A stretch of 64,000 nucleotides of DNA from Coptis chinensis. Its lineage: Eukaryota > Streptophyta > Magnoliopsida > Ranunculales > Ranunculaceae. This document shows positions 46,220 through 57,839 of the stretch, piece by piece (positions within the stretch are counted from its first letter, which is position 1; every line of letters starts with the position of its first letter). Below the pieces are notes generated by a model, which saw only the letters and a list, made by a program, of their open reading frames with translations, had not been told where the DNA came from and searched no databases. The translations under genes were made by a program, and so were the position numbers. The stretch is taken from contig CM027377.1 of assembly GCA_015680905.1 (NCBI GenBank), positions 39,704,501-39,768,500 of the forward strand, read 5' to 3'.

Positions 46220-49165
46220 TGTCACAGCCCGAATTTCTAAACAATTAAAAAAATGAATATTTGAAATATAAATATCTCAAACATCACTTGGTTCAATTGT
46301 CTAAAAACCCAGGCTATGACGGGTGGATACTACACATGTCAAAACCTAAAACCCACATCATAAATAATCTTAACAACAAAAACTCCAAAAAAATTCTCTC
46401 TTCCATTCAAAAATCATCAATATAAAATTCTAAGAATAACAGGTCCTCAACATCTTATTCTCATTCCATATGAATATGAAACTACGCTATTACATACTTC
46501 CAAAAAGAACAGACCTAAAATATAAACTCCCGGACTGCTCCAGACAAGAATCCAAATCACACGCCGCAATTCCACTGCCTTCCACCTATGTTCCCAAGAA
46601 CACACCCACGTTGCCAAAACAAAGCAAACATGGGTCAGCAAATTGAATTTGCTGGTATGAGTAGACTAAATACATATAAACATTATCATACTTTGATTAT
46701 TCAAACAATCACTTTATATTATCCCATAACTTAATCATTCACAGCTTGGAAGACAGGTAGTTCCGTCATTTTAACCGGCATAATTTCTTCCCAAGCAAAA
46801 CTTCCATTTTATTAACGTCCATCTTATTAACTCATTCTAATAACTCCTTTTAATATCTAAATAATTGAATTACACTTACCGATATCCGCCGCTGTATAAG
46901 GGTAGGACCGCGTCCCTGCACAAAATATTATTAAGTCCTACCCTCCTGCAAAAGAAAGTTAGAACTTGTATATATAACATATGTAGATATTCTATATGTA
47001 TTCAATAGTAAACCCAAGCACACTCGTATAAACAAATCCATTTCTCTTATCGATTAATCAATTACTTTATCTTATACACCCATTTCACAACCTATGTACC
47101 TTAGGTCATTCCTGCCACATTCAAGGAATACCCAACCCTACATTCCCGTACACTCAAGGAATACAACTAACCCGCAAGGCGAATACCTTAGTTCCTCTCT
47201 AGGGTAGTCCAAACAATCTGGTCATTCATGGCACATTCAATGAATACCCGGGTCATTCATGGCACATTCAATGAATACCCCTATATAACGCTAACGGGCC
47301 ATTTATGGCACATTCAATAAATGCCCACCTAACATATGACATCATCAGTCATAAAACTCAAATCCAAAACTTGAGTCGTGGAGTTCTAAAAGAGTGCGGT
47401 AAATTTATTTATGCATTATTGAACTTTATTTTATATATCATTTAAGATAACGAATTAGTATCTTGATTCCTATATTTTTATTTCTGGCGTTATTAATTTA
47501 GGGGATGTCTTAGTGTCATAACGTTGTATATCATAAAATATCGCAAAATCACATAGTAGTTAATACACATACACATATATATAGAGGTCTTAGCCTAAAG
47601 TCAAGTATGCTAATAGTCCTAGACCTATCTTAATAACCCAAATCATAATCCGAAGTTAAAAGGTCAAATTGGGTCAATTGGGTCAAAGTCAACTCGGGTC
47701 AAAGTCAACCCTAGTCAAAGTCAACTCGGTCAAAGTCAAAGTCGACCGCCAAGGGTCAACAAAGATCAACCAAGTCCAAACTCTCCTAACCCAAAAGCCC
47801 AAAGTCAAAGGCCCAAAGTCTAACTTAAAAATCCAAATTTAAAAATCTAAACTAAAGCCCATAAGCCCACCCACGATTGGGCCCAAGCCCAAATCGTGAG
47901 TTACTGTTCATCTTCCTTTCTCACCTAAAACCTCCACCGCAGCTCTAGCCACCACCCGGCCCAGCCATCACTCAAGATGAGTTGGTTATTTCCAACCCAC
48001 ACTAAAATTTGGGTCGGCCCAAGCCCAACATCAAAAAATGAATTTCGCAATCATCTTCTTCCTCACTCCACCAGCGCCATCACCACCACAACAGCCACCA
48101 CCGGCCACCTATCAACAAAAAGAACCCAGCGGTTCCACCCCCCTTCAAAAACCCAATATGCCGATATCCAAAAATTTAGATTTTCTTATACTGCGAAAAT
48201 CTCAAACCGACGCCATTAATGGACCTTTGGAGCTTCTACAGCTCCTCTACCCACTATGAAATCAACTCTCCAACAATCCACCTCAACCCAACAACAATTG
48301 CACAACAAAAGCCATACCAAACAATCATTCAAACAAAAACATGACGATTTGGTTCTGGTTTGAACGTCATTAATGGCTGTTCAAACCTTCACAACACTCC
48401 TACTATAATCCCACCACCACCAATAACTTCAATCGTCAGAAACAATTCAAAGATAAAGCATTCCTCAAACATCCATGAAAACAGTTCATGGTTAAACAAA
48501 AAAAAACAGTCATGGTTACACTCACAACGAGTTTGGATAAAAAGAAATAATGAAATACTCGATTCCATTCATGTTAAACAAAAGATAACGTCTTTAATCA
48601 TCCATCGATATCCGGCGACGAAGTTACAGTATATCAGTTCTCATCGATATCAGGCGACGTATATCAGTTCTGCGTTATAAGTCTAGTTTTTCTTTATAGG
48701 CCATTTAGTTCAAAACGATACATGCCACCTGCGTATACAACCAAATTTCCAACAGTCGACAGACTTGCGTCTACATGCTACAGTCGACAAAAAGCAATGA
48801 TCCAACACTAAAACAGTGTTTTAAAGATTTTCAAAGTGAAATCTTTTATATCGTTGAATGTGAAAGTATCTACTCACCTTAACTAACAGCTCGACGAATT
48901 TTCCTAGCCCGAATCGTCGTGCTCCACCTCTCCAGCAAACCAGCTTCTTTCTCTGCCTCCATTTTTATATTTTATTTTTTCTCTGAACCCTATTTTCCAG
49001 AACAGTGCGTTTATATACTTGGGTCCGAAACCCAAGCCCAACACCGACTCGGGCCCAAAACCAAGCCCCGCGATCCCGAAGTCCAATCCGGCCGAATTTT
49101 TAAAATAAACAATTAAATTAATTAATTAAATAGAAAAATACGTATAAAAAACACGGGGTGTTATA
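46220..49165 (-). repeat. 3' LTR of LARD-like element
   Basis: 2946 bp. On - it carries TATATAAAC at about 49016-49008, a short exon-like leader and a splice donor AAG/GTGAGTA at 48878/48877. It also holds W-box-like repeats (47661-47773) and repeats of GGTCATTCATGGCACATTC (about 47100-47330). Confidence 0.85.
47661..47773. repeat. GTCAAAGTCAAC repeats in LTR (W-box words)
   Basis: About ten copies of GGTCAAAGTCAAC-like words. Their complement contains TTGAC(C/T), the core of WRKY-binding W boxes. The other LTR has the same block at about 52016-52125. Confidence 0.7.
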
Positions 49166-49914
49166 ATATACACACCTTAAAAGGATCTCGTCCCGAGATT
49201 CAAGGTAGAGTATAGATTAACCAAACAAACAGTACGTCAAACAATAAATCTTTACAGAGTATACAGTTAACAACTTATATCCCAACAACTAAACTTTAAG
49301 TAATAAGGTATAACATATCAGCAGGGAGATTAAATTTAACACATCATTTACAGCTTGCACCCAATAATCATAGTACACCCAATAAAATGAGACATACGTG
49401 TATACGCAAGTATACACACCTTAAAAGGAATACACATATACAATATCATATAGATAGGCATACTACTATGCAAATCACATACTTTAAAAGCGTGTCTATA
49501 GGTATAGAACCCAAGAAATATGTTTATACGCTAGCATACACAACTCAAACGAATAAACATAATTAGTTTCTTCAATTGCCAACACTTAATTAAAATCATT
49601 CTTTCACAGTTCAACAAATTCATATTTTTCGAGTTAAATCATACTAAGAAGGCAATATAGTTCCTCTCACACCGAGGCAGTTAGTTCCACTCTTAGTATT
49701 TCCCAACAAATCCAAGGCGTTTAAAAATACATATATATATATAATAATTTTCTTTTCAACGATCTTCCTTGTCAAAACTTTTCGTTTAAAAACTCATAGG
49801 TTTCATCCACCATCTTGGTGTTTACACATATATCAACATTTCTCTCAGTGTCTCACAAACACCACATGTTCGAAAAAATAAAACGTATAGACTGATTCAT
49901 ATTATCAACGGCCT

Positions 49915-50180
49915 ATACTATGTCCACCATCACATAGGATCAAACACCTACAATGTGAGGCATGCATACTGGCTCACACACCAACGATATGCAAGTATAC
50001 ACTGGTTCACACACCAACGATGCATACTTACTCTCTACCATCACATAGGATCAAACACCAACGATGTGTGGTATGCACACTGGATCACACTCCAACGATG
50101 TACATGTACACACTGGATCAAACTCCAACGATGCATACAGAGAGATGTTATGTATATTGGATCACACACCAACGATATAC
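49915..50180. repeat. Minisatellite in LARD-like interior
   Basis: At least seven imperfect units with GGATCA(C/A)AC(A/T)CCAACGAT and a TATGCA/TACAC word, spaced about 33-40 bases. Confidence 0.7.
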
Positions 50181-50544
50181 ATAACTTGGACAATATCAAA
50201 TATTTCAAATCCAACCTTTATCAAAAGGGTTTCTTTATTCCTTGGATAATTCCAATTTACTCAAATATGAAATTTTAAAATAACCATTTCTTCTTTAGTC
50301 AATACTTACTTAAAAATAGAAAACTCCGTTAGGAAAACAACACTATAACATGAAAAGATTTCGATTATAAATTTCATAAGAAATTAACCGTTAAAACAAG
50401 CATTTTATTTTCCTAATCATATCCCAACATTCCACTATAAAAGTACACACAAAACAACAAGCCAAACCAAATACCACAAAGAAACACTCATACTACCCAT
50501 TCACCACAATCCGAGGATCACCTAGACCTTCACTATCTAGGCTA

Positions 50545-50562
50545 ACCTAAGCTCCGATACCA
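50545..50562 (-). other. Primer binding site of LARD-like element
   Basis: On - TGGTATCGGAGC, one base from the common TGGTATCAGAGC complementary to the 3' part of initiator tRNA-Met. It lies just inside the 5' LTR. Confidence 0.7.
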
Positions 50563-50565
50563 AAA

Positions 50566-53515
50566 TTTCACAGCCCGAATTTCTAAACAATTAAAAAAAT
50601 GAATATTTGAAATATAAATATCTCAAACATCACTTGGTTCAATTGTCTAAAAACCCAGGCTATGACGGGGTGGATACTACACATGTCAAAACCTAAAACC
50701 CACATCATAAATAATCTTAACAACAAAAACTCCAAAAAATTCTCTCTTCCATTCAAAAATCATCAATATAAAATTCTAAGAATAACAGGTCCTCAACATC
50801 TTATTCTCATTCCATATGAATATGAAACTACGCTATTACATACTTCCAAAAAGAACAGACCTAAAATATAAACTCCCGGACTGCTCCAGACAAGAATCCA
50901 AATCACACGCCGCAATTCCACTGCCTTCCACCTATGTTCCCAAGAACACACCCACGTTAGCAAAACAAAGCAAACATGGGTCGACAAATTGAATTCTTTG
51001 GTATGAGTAGACTAAATACATATAAACATTATCATACTTTGATTATTCAAACAATCACTTTATATTATCCCATAACTTAATCATTCACAGCTTGGAAGAC
51101 AGGTAGTTCCGTCATTTTAACCGGCATAATTTCTTCCCAAGCAAAACTTCCATTTTATTAACGTCCATCTTATTAACTCATTCTAATAACTCCTTTTAAT
51201 ATCTAAATAATTGAATTACACTTACCGATATCCGCCGCTGTATAAGGGTAGGACCGCGTCCCTGCACAAAATATTATTAAGTCCTACCCTCCCAAGAAAA
51301 GAAAGTTAGAACTTGTATATATAACATATGTAGATATTCTATATGTATTCAATAGTAAACCCAAGCACACTCGTGATAAACAAATCCATTTCTCTTATCG
51401 ATTAATCAATTACTTTATCTTATACACCCATTTCACAACCTATGTACCTTAGGTCATTTCGCCACATTCAAGGAATACCCAACCCTACATTCCCCGTACA
51501 CTCAAGGAATACAACTAACCCAAGCAAGGCTAATACCTTAGTTCCTCTCAGGGTAGTCCAAACAATCACGGGTCATTCATGGCACATTCAATGAATACCG
51601 GGTCATTCATGGCACATTCAATGAATACCCCTATATAACGCTTAACGGGCCATTTATGGCACATTCAATAAATGCCCACCTAACATATGACATCATCGGT
51701 CATAAAACTCAAATCCAAAACTTGAGTCGTGGGAGTTCTAAAAAGAGGCGGTAAATTTATTTATGCATTATTGAACTTTATTTTATATATCATTTAAGAT
51801 AACTAATTAGTATCTTGATTCCTATATTTTTATTTACGGCGTTATTAATTTTAGGGGATGTCTTAGTGTCATAACGTTGTATATCATAAAATACCGCAAA
51901 AATCACATAGTAGTTAATACACATACACACGTATATATAGAGGTCTTAGCCTAAAGTCAAGTATGCTAATAGTCCTAGACCTATCTTAATAACCCAAATC
52001 ATAATCCGAGTTAAAAGGTCAAATTGGGTCAACTGGTCAAAGTCAACTCTGGTCAAAGTCAACCCTAGTCAAAGTCAACTCTGGTCAAAGTCAAAGTCGA
52101 CCTGCCAAGGGTCAACAGCAGTCAACCAGTCCAAACTCTCCTAACCCAAAAGCCCAAAGTCAAAGGCCCAAAGTCTAACTTAAAAATCCAAATTTAAAAA
52201 TCTAAACTAAAGCCCATAAGCCCACCCACGATTGGGCCCAAGCCCAAATCGTGAGTTACTGTTCATCTTCCTTCCTCACCTAAAACCTCCACCAGCTCTA
52301 GCCACCACCGGCCAGCCATCACTCAAGATGAGTTGGTTATTTCCAACCCACACTAAAATTTGGGTCGGCCCAAGCCCAACATCAAAAAATGAATTTCGCA
52401 ATCATCTTCTTCCTCACTCCACCAGCGCCATCACCACCACAACAGCCACCACCGCCACCTCATCAAAAAAGAACCCAAATTGTTTCCACCCCCTTCAAAA
52501 CCCAATATGCCGATATCCAAAAAATTTAGATTTTCTTATCTTTGCTAAAAATCTCAAACCGACGCCATTAATGGACCTTTGGAGCTTCTACCTCTACCCA
52601 CTATGAAATCAACTCTCCAACAATCCACCTCAACCCAACAACAATTGCACAACAAAAGCCATACCAAACAATCATTCAAACAAAACATGACGATTTGGTT
52701 CTCGGTTTGAACGTCATTAATGGTCGTTTCAAACCTTCACAACACTCCTACTATAATCCCACCACCACCAATAACTTCAATCGTCAGAAACAATTCAAAG
52801 ATAAAGCATTCCTCAAACATCCATGAAAACAGTTCATGGTTAAACAAAAAAAAACAGTCATGGTTACACTCACAACGAGTTTGGATAAAAAGAAATAATG
52901 AAATACTCGATTCCATTCATGTTAAACAAAAGATAACGTCTTTAATCGTCCATCGATATCCGGCGACGAAGTTACAGTATATCAGTTCTCATCGATATCA
53001 GGCGACGTATATCAGTTCTGCGTTATAAGTCTAGTTTTTCTTTATAGGCCATTTAGTTCAAAACGATACATGCCACTGGCAGATACAACCAAATTTCCAG
53101 CGGTCGACGGACTTAAGGCCTACATGCTACGATCGACAAAAGCAATGATCAAACACTAAAACAGTGTTTTAAAGATTTTCAAAGTGAAATCTTTTATATC
53201 GTTGAATGTGAAAGTATCTACTCACCTTAACTAATGTATTTCGACGAATTTTCCTAGCCCGAATAATCGCGTGCTCCACCTCTCCAAAGAAACCTTCTTT
53301 TCTCGCCTCCATTTTTTATATTTTATTTTTCTCTCAACCCTATTTTCCGTAGCAGTCGCGTTTATATACTTGGGTCAAAACCCAAGCCCAACACCGACTT
53401 CGGGCCCAAAACCAAGCCCACGTATCCCGAGTCCAATCCGAATTAATTTTTAAAATAAACAATTAAATTAATTAATTAAATAGAAAAATACGTATAAAAA
53501 ACACGGGGTGTTATA
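50566..53515 (-). repeat. 5' LTR of LARD-like element
   Basis: 2950 bp, pair of 46220-49165 with scattered substitutions and small indels. The outer end is GTTATA followed by the target duplication TGTAA. Confidence 0.85.
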
Positions 53516-53520
53516 TGTAA

Positions 53521-54204
53521 CTTCATTTTGTGGAGACTGTCTTTCTGTGGATAATTTTGTTAGATGGAATAGCTTATCTTATTCATCTATTTTTTTATTT
53601 TTTTTATTTTTTTTATTGTGGAACTTGCATATGTATATATATGTGTTTGATATTTAGGTGGTGGACTCTACTCAACTGTACTAACCCCTTTTTAACTCCG
53701 CCAATGCAAATGCATTGTCGGTCCCAAGCCCGAATAAAGGAGGAGGGAAAAGGGTGGCGACTCGAAGGACTGTTGAAACATAGGTATGAGCTATTCTACT
53801 TTGAAATAACTACATCTCACTCTTTTTAAAATTACAAGTTCACTAACTAAAGTTTGGTTGGCATCCAGGTGGTGGACTGGAAAGTATGACGAAAAAGTAA
53901 GCACTCGTCAGTTTGAACAGCGGCATTGGGGATTACTGGATGAGATGTTGCAGGAAGCGGAAGCGGAAGCTATGGGAGGAAGCAGAAGCTGTGTTACTTC
54001 ATGCGTTGTTGTAGGAAGCAGATGCTTTGGTACTGCATGCGTTGTGCTTATTCTACCTGAAAAGTCATTCCAGAGGTGGGGGAACTATGTAAAGGCATGG
54101 ATCTTTGTTGGTGGGATCGCAGTTGAAATTCCTGCTGCAGGTACATTTCTAAGAGAAACACAATGATTTCACACCATATTTCCATTCTGTATGAAGTACT
54201 ACTA
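53521..54204 (+). other. CACTA interior, unidentified
   Basis: Small frames (53530-53829, 53858-54166) without a family match. A segment around 53940-54050 contains repeated GGAAGC and a duplicated 33-base CTTCATGCGTTGT-type word. It may be a TnpA remnant or another captured piece. Confidence 0.3.
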
Positions 54205-54670
54205 GCACGGCTCCGGCTTTACCTGCTTTTGGGTTTGCTTCTACTACTACTACTACTAGTACGACTCCGGCTTTGCCTGCTTTTGGATTTGGTTCTACTG
54301 CTGCTGCTACTAGTAGTAATTCTAGCTTGACTCCGGCTTTACCTAGTTTTGGATTTGGTTCTACTGCTGCTGCTACTACTAGTAATGCTAGCTCGACTCC
54401 AGCTTTACCTGGTTTTGGGTTTGGTTCTACTGCAGCTGCTGCTGCTACTACTAGTAATGCTAGCTCGACTCCGACTTTACCTGGTTTTAGGTTTGGTTCT
54501 ACTACTACTACTACAACAACTGGATTGGGATCAGTTGCAAAAAGTACGTCTGCGGCAACAACTACTACTAGTTCTTTCACTGGTTTAGTGTTTCCGAAAG
54601 CTTCAGCTCCAGCTTCAAGTCCGGTGTTGTCTTTGCAACCACAGACCACAACTACTTCACTTGTGTTTAG
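54205..54670 (+). pseudogene. FG-nucleoporin-like repeat fragment
   Basis: An uninterrupted frame with five to six repeats of about 25-29 residues, each of the type TPALPxFGFGSTAAATTS, followed by a Thr/Ser-rich segment (TTSSFTGLVFPKA). FG dipeptides in Ser/Thr-rich spacers are the hallmark of nuclear-pore FG proteins such as plant NUP62, where they form the transport barrier. Only this low-complexity part is seen; the coiled-coil half of NUP62 is absent. The frame runs on without splice to a stop at 54774. It is probably a captured host exon amplified by repeat slippage. The parent gene is uncertain. Confidence 0.5.
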
Positions 54671-54839
54671 TGAGTTTCTTAATACTATTTTAGTCTATGA
54701 TTGGTTCTTTTGTTTAGATACTAGTGTTGGATTACAATTCATACAACTAGATTTTGCAAATAAATGGGGTTTGTAATGATTAGGATACTTAGAGGTGAAG
54801 TAGTAATTGGATTATTTTTATTTTTTTTTATAATTTTAG

Positions 54840-55165
54840 TGGCGGCACAAGTAGAAGCAGTTAATATAGTAATCAGCCAATTAAAGATCCACCATCATCG
54901 AGATTTACTTGGACGATAGAGAATTTTAATAGAATCAATACTAAGAAGCATTATTTTGACATTTTCGTCGTTGGCAGGTTTAAATGGTAAGTAGTGGAGA
55001 TTTTTGTTAAAATTTTTATTATGATTTTTGTTATTTGATTGGATTGTTTTTTTGTTTTTTGAGTAATTGTATTGTTTTTTAATAGGCGGGTATTGATTTT
55101 TCCAAAAGGGAACAATGTGGATCAGTTGTCAATGTACTTAGACTTGATTATCAATACTAAAGATA
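54840..55165 (+). pseudogene. UBP12/13-type MATH domain fragment
   Basis: Exon 1 (54840-54986) encodes NQPIKDPPSSRFTWTIENF and then TKKHYFDIFVVGRFKW. Exon 2 (from 55086) continues with VLIFPKGNNVDQLSMYLD. This matches the start of the MATH domain of the plant deubiquitinases UBP12 and UBP13. The GT-AG intron (54987-55085) interrupts the W codon in the same phase on both sides, so genomic exon-intron structure was captured, not a processed copy. After LSMYLD the sequence departs from the family and repeats a short ATCAATACTAAAGATAGGTG block. The UBP catalytic domain is absent. A stop upstream (54862) prevents in-frame fusion with the FG part. Confidence 0.75.
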
Positions 55166-55259
55166 GGTGGAGTTTCCGAAACCAAAAAATCATCAATACT
55201 AAAGATAGGTGGTGGAGTTTCTCAAAGATAGGATCTGGTGGTCCTGGTGGTCTTCCTGT

Positions 55260-55433
55260 ACTATATATTGTGATTTGTAATAAAGCAGATATTGCTGCAA
55301 AGGACTGACATCCTATGTTTAAAAAACTACATTTCTATTAAAGTGTACTATATATTGTGATTGGTAATAAAGCAGATATTGCTGCAAAGGACTGACATCC
55401 TATGTTTAAAAAACTACATTTCTATTAAAGTGG
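55260..55433. repeat. 87-bp tandem duplication
   Basis: ACTATATATTGTGATT at 55260 and 55347 starts two copies with very few differences, ending in TTTCTATTAAAGTG. It lies just after the MATH fragment. Confidence 0.85.
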
Positions 55434-55542
55434 TGATCATACCATGCCTCTCCTGAAGGCTTGCTGGTAATGCAAGTTTACAAGTGCTTAAATAAATAGT
55501 TAAGTACTAAACCTGATTTCTTCTCTCTCTATTTCACGCAGA

Positions 55543-55649
55543 TGGACATGAGGTATCCTTCACGTATAGGTATCAGGTCAGTAGTTACAGACTTACAGCT
55601 GACGTTGAAAGCTTGGCATGGGACCCAAATGATCAAAACTCATTCGTGG
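55543..55649 (+). pseudogene. PWP1-type WD-repeat exon fragment
   Basis: After an acceptor-like CACGCAG, one frame reads HEVSFTYRYQ and then LTADVESLAWDPNDQNSFV, followed by a splice-donor-like GTAATT. The block DVESLAWDP...SFV is characteristic of periodic tryptophan protein 1 (PWP1), a WD-repeat protein of ribosome biogenesis. Only this one exon is recognised, so it cannot form a propeller. It is a further host-derived piece on the same strand. The identification rests on one short block. Confidence 0.5.
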
Positions 55650-55817
55650 TAATTTACTCGTTCTGAAATGCTGTTTGAAATTTATTTTCGTCATCAACAT
55701 GTAATCTAGTGTTGGGATGGGAATAGTCCTTCAAGATGGCAGAGCAAATGTCGTTGAGTCTTTGTGCTAGAGCTTATGAACTAGATTTTATAGCTGTCTT
55801 TTGGATCTTTTTGACCA

Positions 55818-56015
55818 GATTTGGGCTACCACGAGGATATCCCTATAGGGATGAGTGTTTCAAGACCGTTGGATCGAGATCCAACGGTCCGAAAATTAAA
55901 AACAAAAAGGAAGAGAGAAAATATGGGTTTGTTTTTTATTTTCGGACCGTTAGATCTCGGATCCAACGGTCTCGGCTGGCGTCCCTATAGGGATATCCTC
56001 GTGGTAGAGGAACTC
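55818..56015. mobile_element. Mutator-type MITE, 198 bp
   Basis: The inverted core CTACCACGAGGATATCCC / GGGATATCCTCGTGGTAG is perfect over 26 bases, and inner arms around CCGTTGGATC also pair. It is flanked by a perfect 9-bp duplication TTTTGACCA (55809-55817 and 56016-56024), the length made by Mutator-family transposases. No coding sequence. Confidence 0.75.
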
Positions 56016-56874
56016 TTTTGACCAAAACATCTATATATCATCCTGTAATTTCATTTCATACTCAGTGAAGATGACGTAATAGATTCTTTTTAAACACCCA
56101 TATATCAACCTGTAATTTCATACTCTATCAAAATGACGTAACAGATTCTTTATTAGTTGAGTTTCATAGAAAAAGCAACCTACAAATACAATAGCGGAAA
56201 AAAAAATCCAAGTCTAAATAGAGTATACTATGTGACACCATATCACCTTGTTGTTCATGTGAATCCCTTTTTAAGATTTAAAATCCATGGGAAAGTTCTA
56301 AGAGGACATCTTTATATTCTTACTAGTCACTGTGCACGTGGTACCCACGTGGGGGCCATATTAGATTTTTTTATTATTATTAATTTATACGTTTAAAATT
56401 ACTATTGTACCCTTAAATGCAAATCTTTCTCCAGCCACAGGGACCCACTGAAGCCCACACATTTATAAAAAAAAACTATTTTTAAAATAGCAAAATTACC
56501 ATTTTATCCCTCCAAAAAACAAAAAAAATATTAAAAAATATTAAAAACTGCAAAATAACAAAACTACCCCTCGTGGACGTCGTGAAACACTATTCATCAT
56601 ACCCCATCTTTTTTCTATATAGTAAGATATATATATTTTGAAACCAACTAAGGTCGATCCCTCTTCGGTGGCTAGTTTGTATAATGGTTCGGGTATATTA
56701 GTGATAAGCAAAAGGTATGTCCCTGTCGATAAAATAGTGACGCACACATTAGTATCCGACAAATAACTTTTAGCCTACTTAAACTCTAGTTGTATTTGTA
56801 TGTATTTGTATTTGTAATTGAACAATTTTGAATAGCTTAATGGATACTGTGTCCCAAGTACTTCCCCCTTCCAG

Positions 56875-57530
56875 GTATTTTCTAGTAATGAGCTGCCTCC
56901 TATTGTTTTGGTTCATGGAATTTTTGGATTTGGTAAAGGGTGCCTTGTAATCTTTATATTTTTGTTTGAGATTTTCACTGTTTCGTTTTATTATTGATTG
57001 GAGTTTTGGGATTTATGTTTCATTTTATTATTGATTGGAGTTTTGGGATTTACCTTATTTGTAGAGATTGGGAAACTTGTCGTATTTCGTTGGAGCAAAG
57101 GAGAAAGATGAAAGGGTACTAGTTCATGACTTGGGCTCTTTAACAAGCATACATAATAGGTAGGCTACTTTAGTTTGTGTGATTTTTTGTTCTGTATTAG
57201 TTGGATTACTTATGTCGTTATGGCATTTGTCAGGGCTCATGAATTGTTTTATTATTTGAAAGGTGGACAAGTAGATTATGGAGAAGAACATAGCAAAATA
57301 TTTGGTCATTCGCAGTTTGGGAGGATATATGAAGAAGGATAGAAGATTGTTATTGGCGAGATTGTTACATTTTTTTTGTGGAAGCTAAGTTGTATATCTG
57401 TTGAATTTCATATTCTGTGTTGGTGTATTTGATCTCAATGCAGGGCACTACTCATTCATTTTGTTGGACATTCGGCAGAGCCAGTGGTTAGAGTGTTTCA
57501 AACAAATCTTTGGCCGACATGGTTAGTTTA
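56875..57530 (+). pseudogene. Alpha/beta-hydrolase (lipase-like) gene fragment
   Basis: Four exon-like pieces are visible. 56875-56940 reads NELPPIVLVHGIFGFGKG, with the HG oxyanion-type motif. 57065-57161 reads LGNLSYFVGAKEKDERVLV and then DLGSLTSIHNR. 57231-57346 reads HELFYYLKGGQVDYGEEHS then HSQFGRIYE. From about 57449 comes HFVGHSAEPVVRV. Borders have AG/GT signals. The set matches a family of plant lipase-like hydrolases. The nucleophile motif GHSAG is changed to GHSAE, part of the segment before it is deleted, and the C-terminal half is missing. It is a captured, non-functional copy. Confidence 0.65.
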
Positions 57531-57839
57531 TTTTTTTAAGCTCCAAATGTAAGGTTTATTAGTGAACTTGTGATGATGAGTCTAGATAGCTAATAAGGTT
57601 AGAAATGGCGAAACACTTTGCCGGATGATTTATCTTTTATATACATGTATATTTGTTTTCAAGATCTTGGTTAATTTAATCCTTGGCTTTATGAGCTTTT
57701 TTATATATATCTTTCGGGATAATTACTGAGGTGTATGATGGTTATTTGGAGGTGTAAGACCTTTGCTAGGTGATTGATGGTTATTTGTGGATTGCAGGTG
57801 AAAAGATTAAGAATTGAAATATCAATTATTATTATTTTT

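Larger units (their letters stand above)
49166..50565 (-). other. Interior of LARD-like element
   Basis: Non-coding. Next to the 3' LTR is the pol-end-like CTCGGGACGAGATCC segment. The rest is unique AT-rich DNA with repeats of CACTGGATCACACACCAACG between about 49920 and 50180. Confidence 0.6.
46220..53515 (-). mobile_element. Non-autonomous chromovirus-type LTR element (LARD-like)
   Basis: Two nearly identical 2.95-kb direct repeats (46220-49165, 50566-53515) flank only 1.4 kb. The target duplication TGTAA is seen at 46215-46219 and 53516-53520. On - a primer site TGGTATCGGAGC (similar to the initiator tRNA-Met site) follows the 5' LTR, and a CTCGGGACGAGATCC block, typical of the end of Tekay/Del-type pol, precedes the 3' LTR. 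On - the LTR starts TATAACACCCC instead of TGTAACACCCC. No gag or pol remains. It inserted into the CACTA element. Confidence 0.85.

Noticed and set aside
48919-49116. Small frames in the LARD-like LTRs as genes
   Set aside because: They recur in both LTRs only because the LTRs are duplicates, and they differ in frame between copies.
54149-54649. Val/Ala-rich 166-codon frame on -
   Set aside because: It is the mirror of the FG-repeat frame, whose + translation has a clear family pattern.
55736-56021. Frames crossing the MITE
   Set aside because: They run through inverted repeats of a MITE and have no protein similarity.
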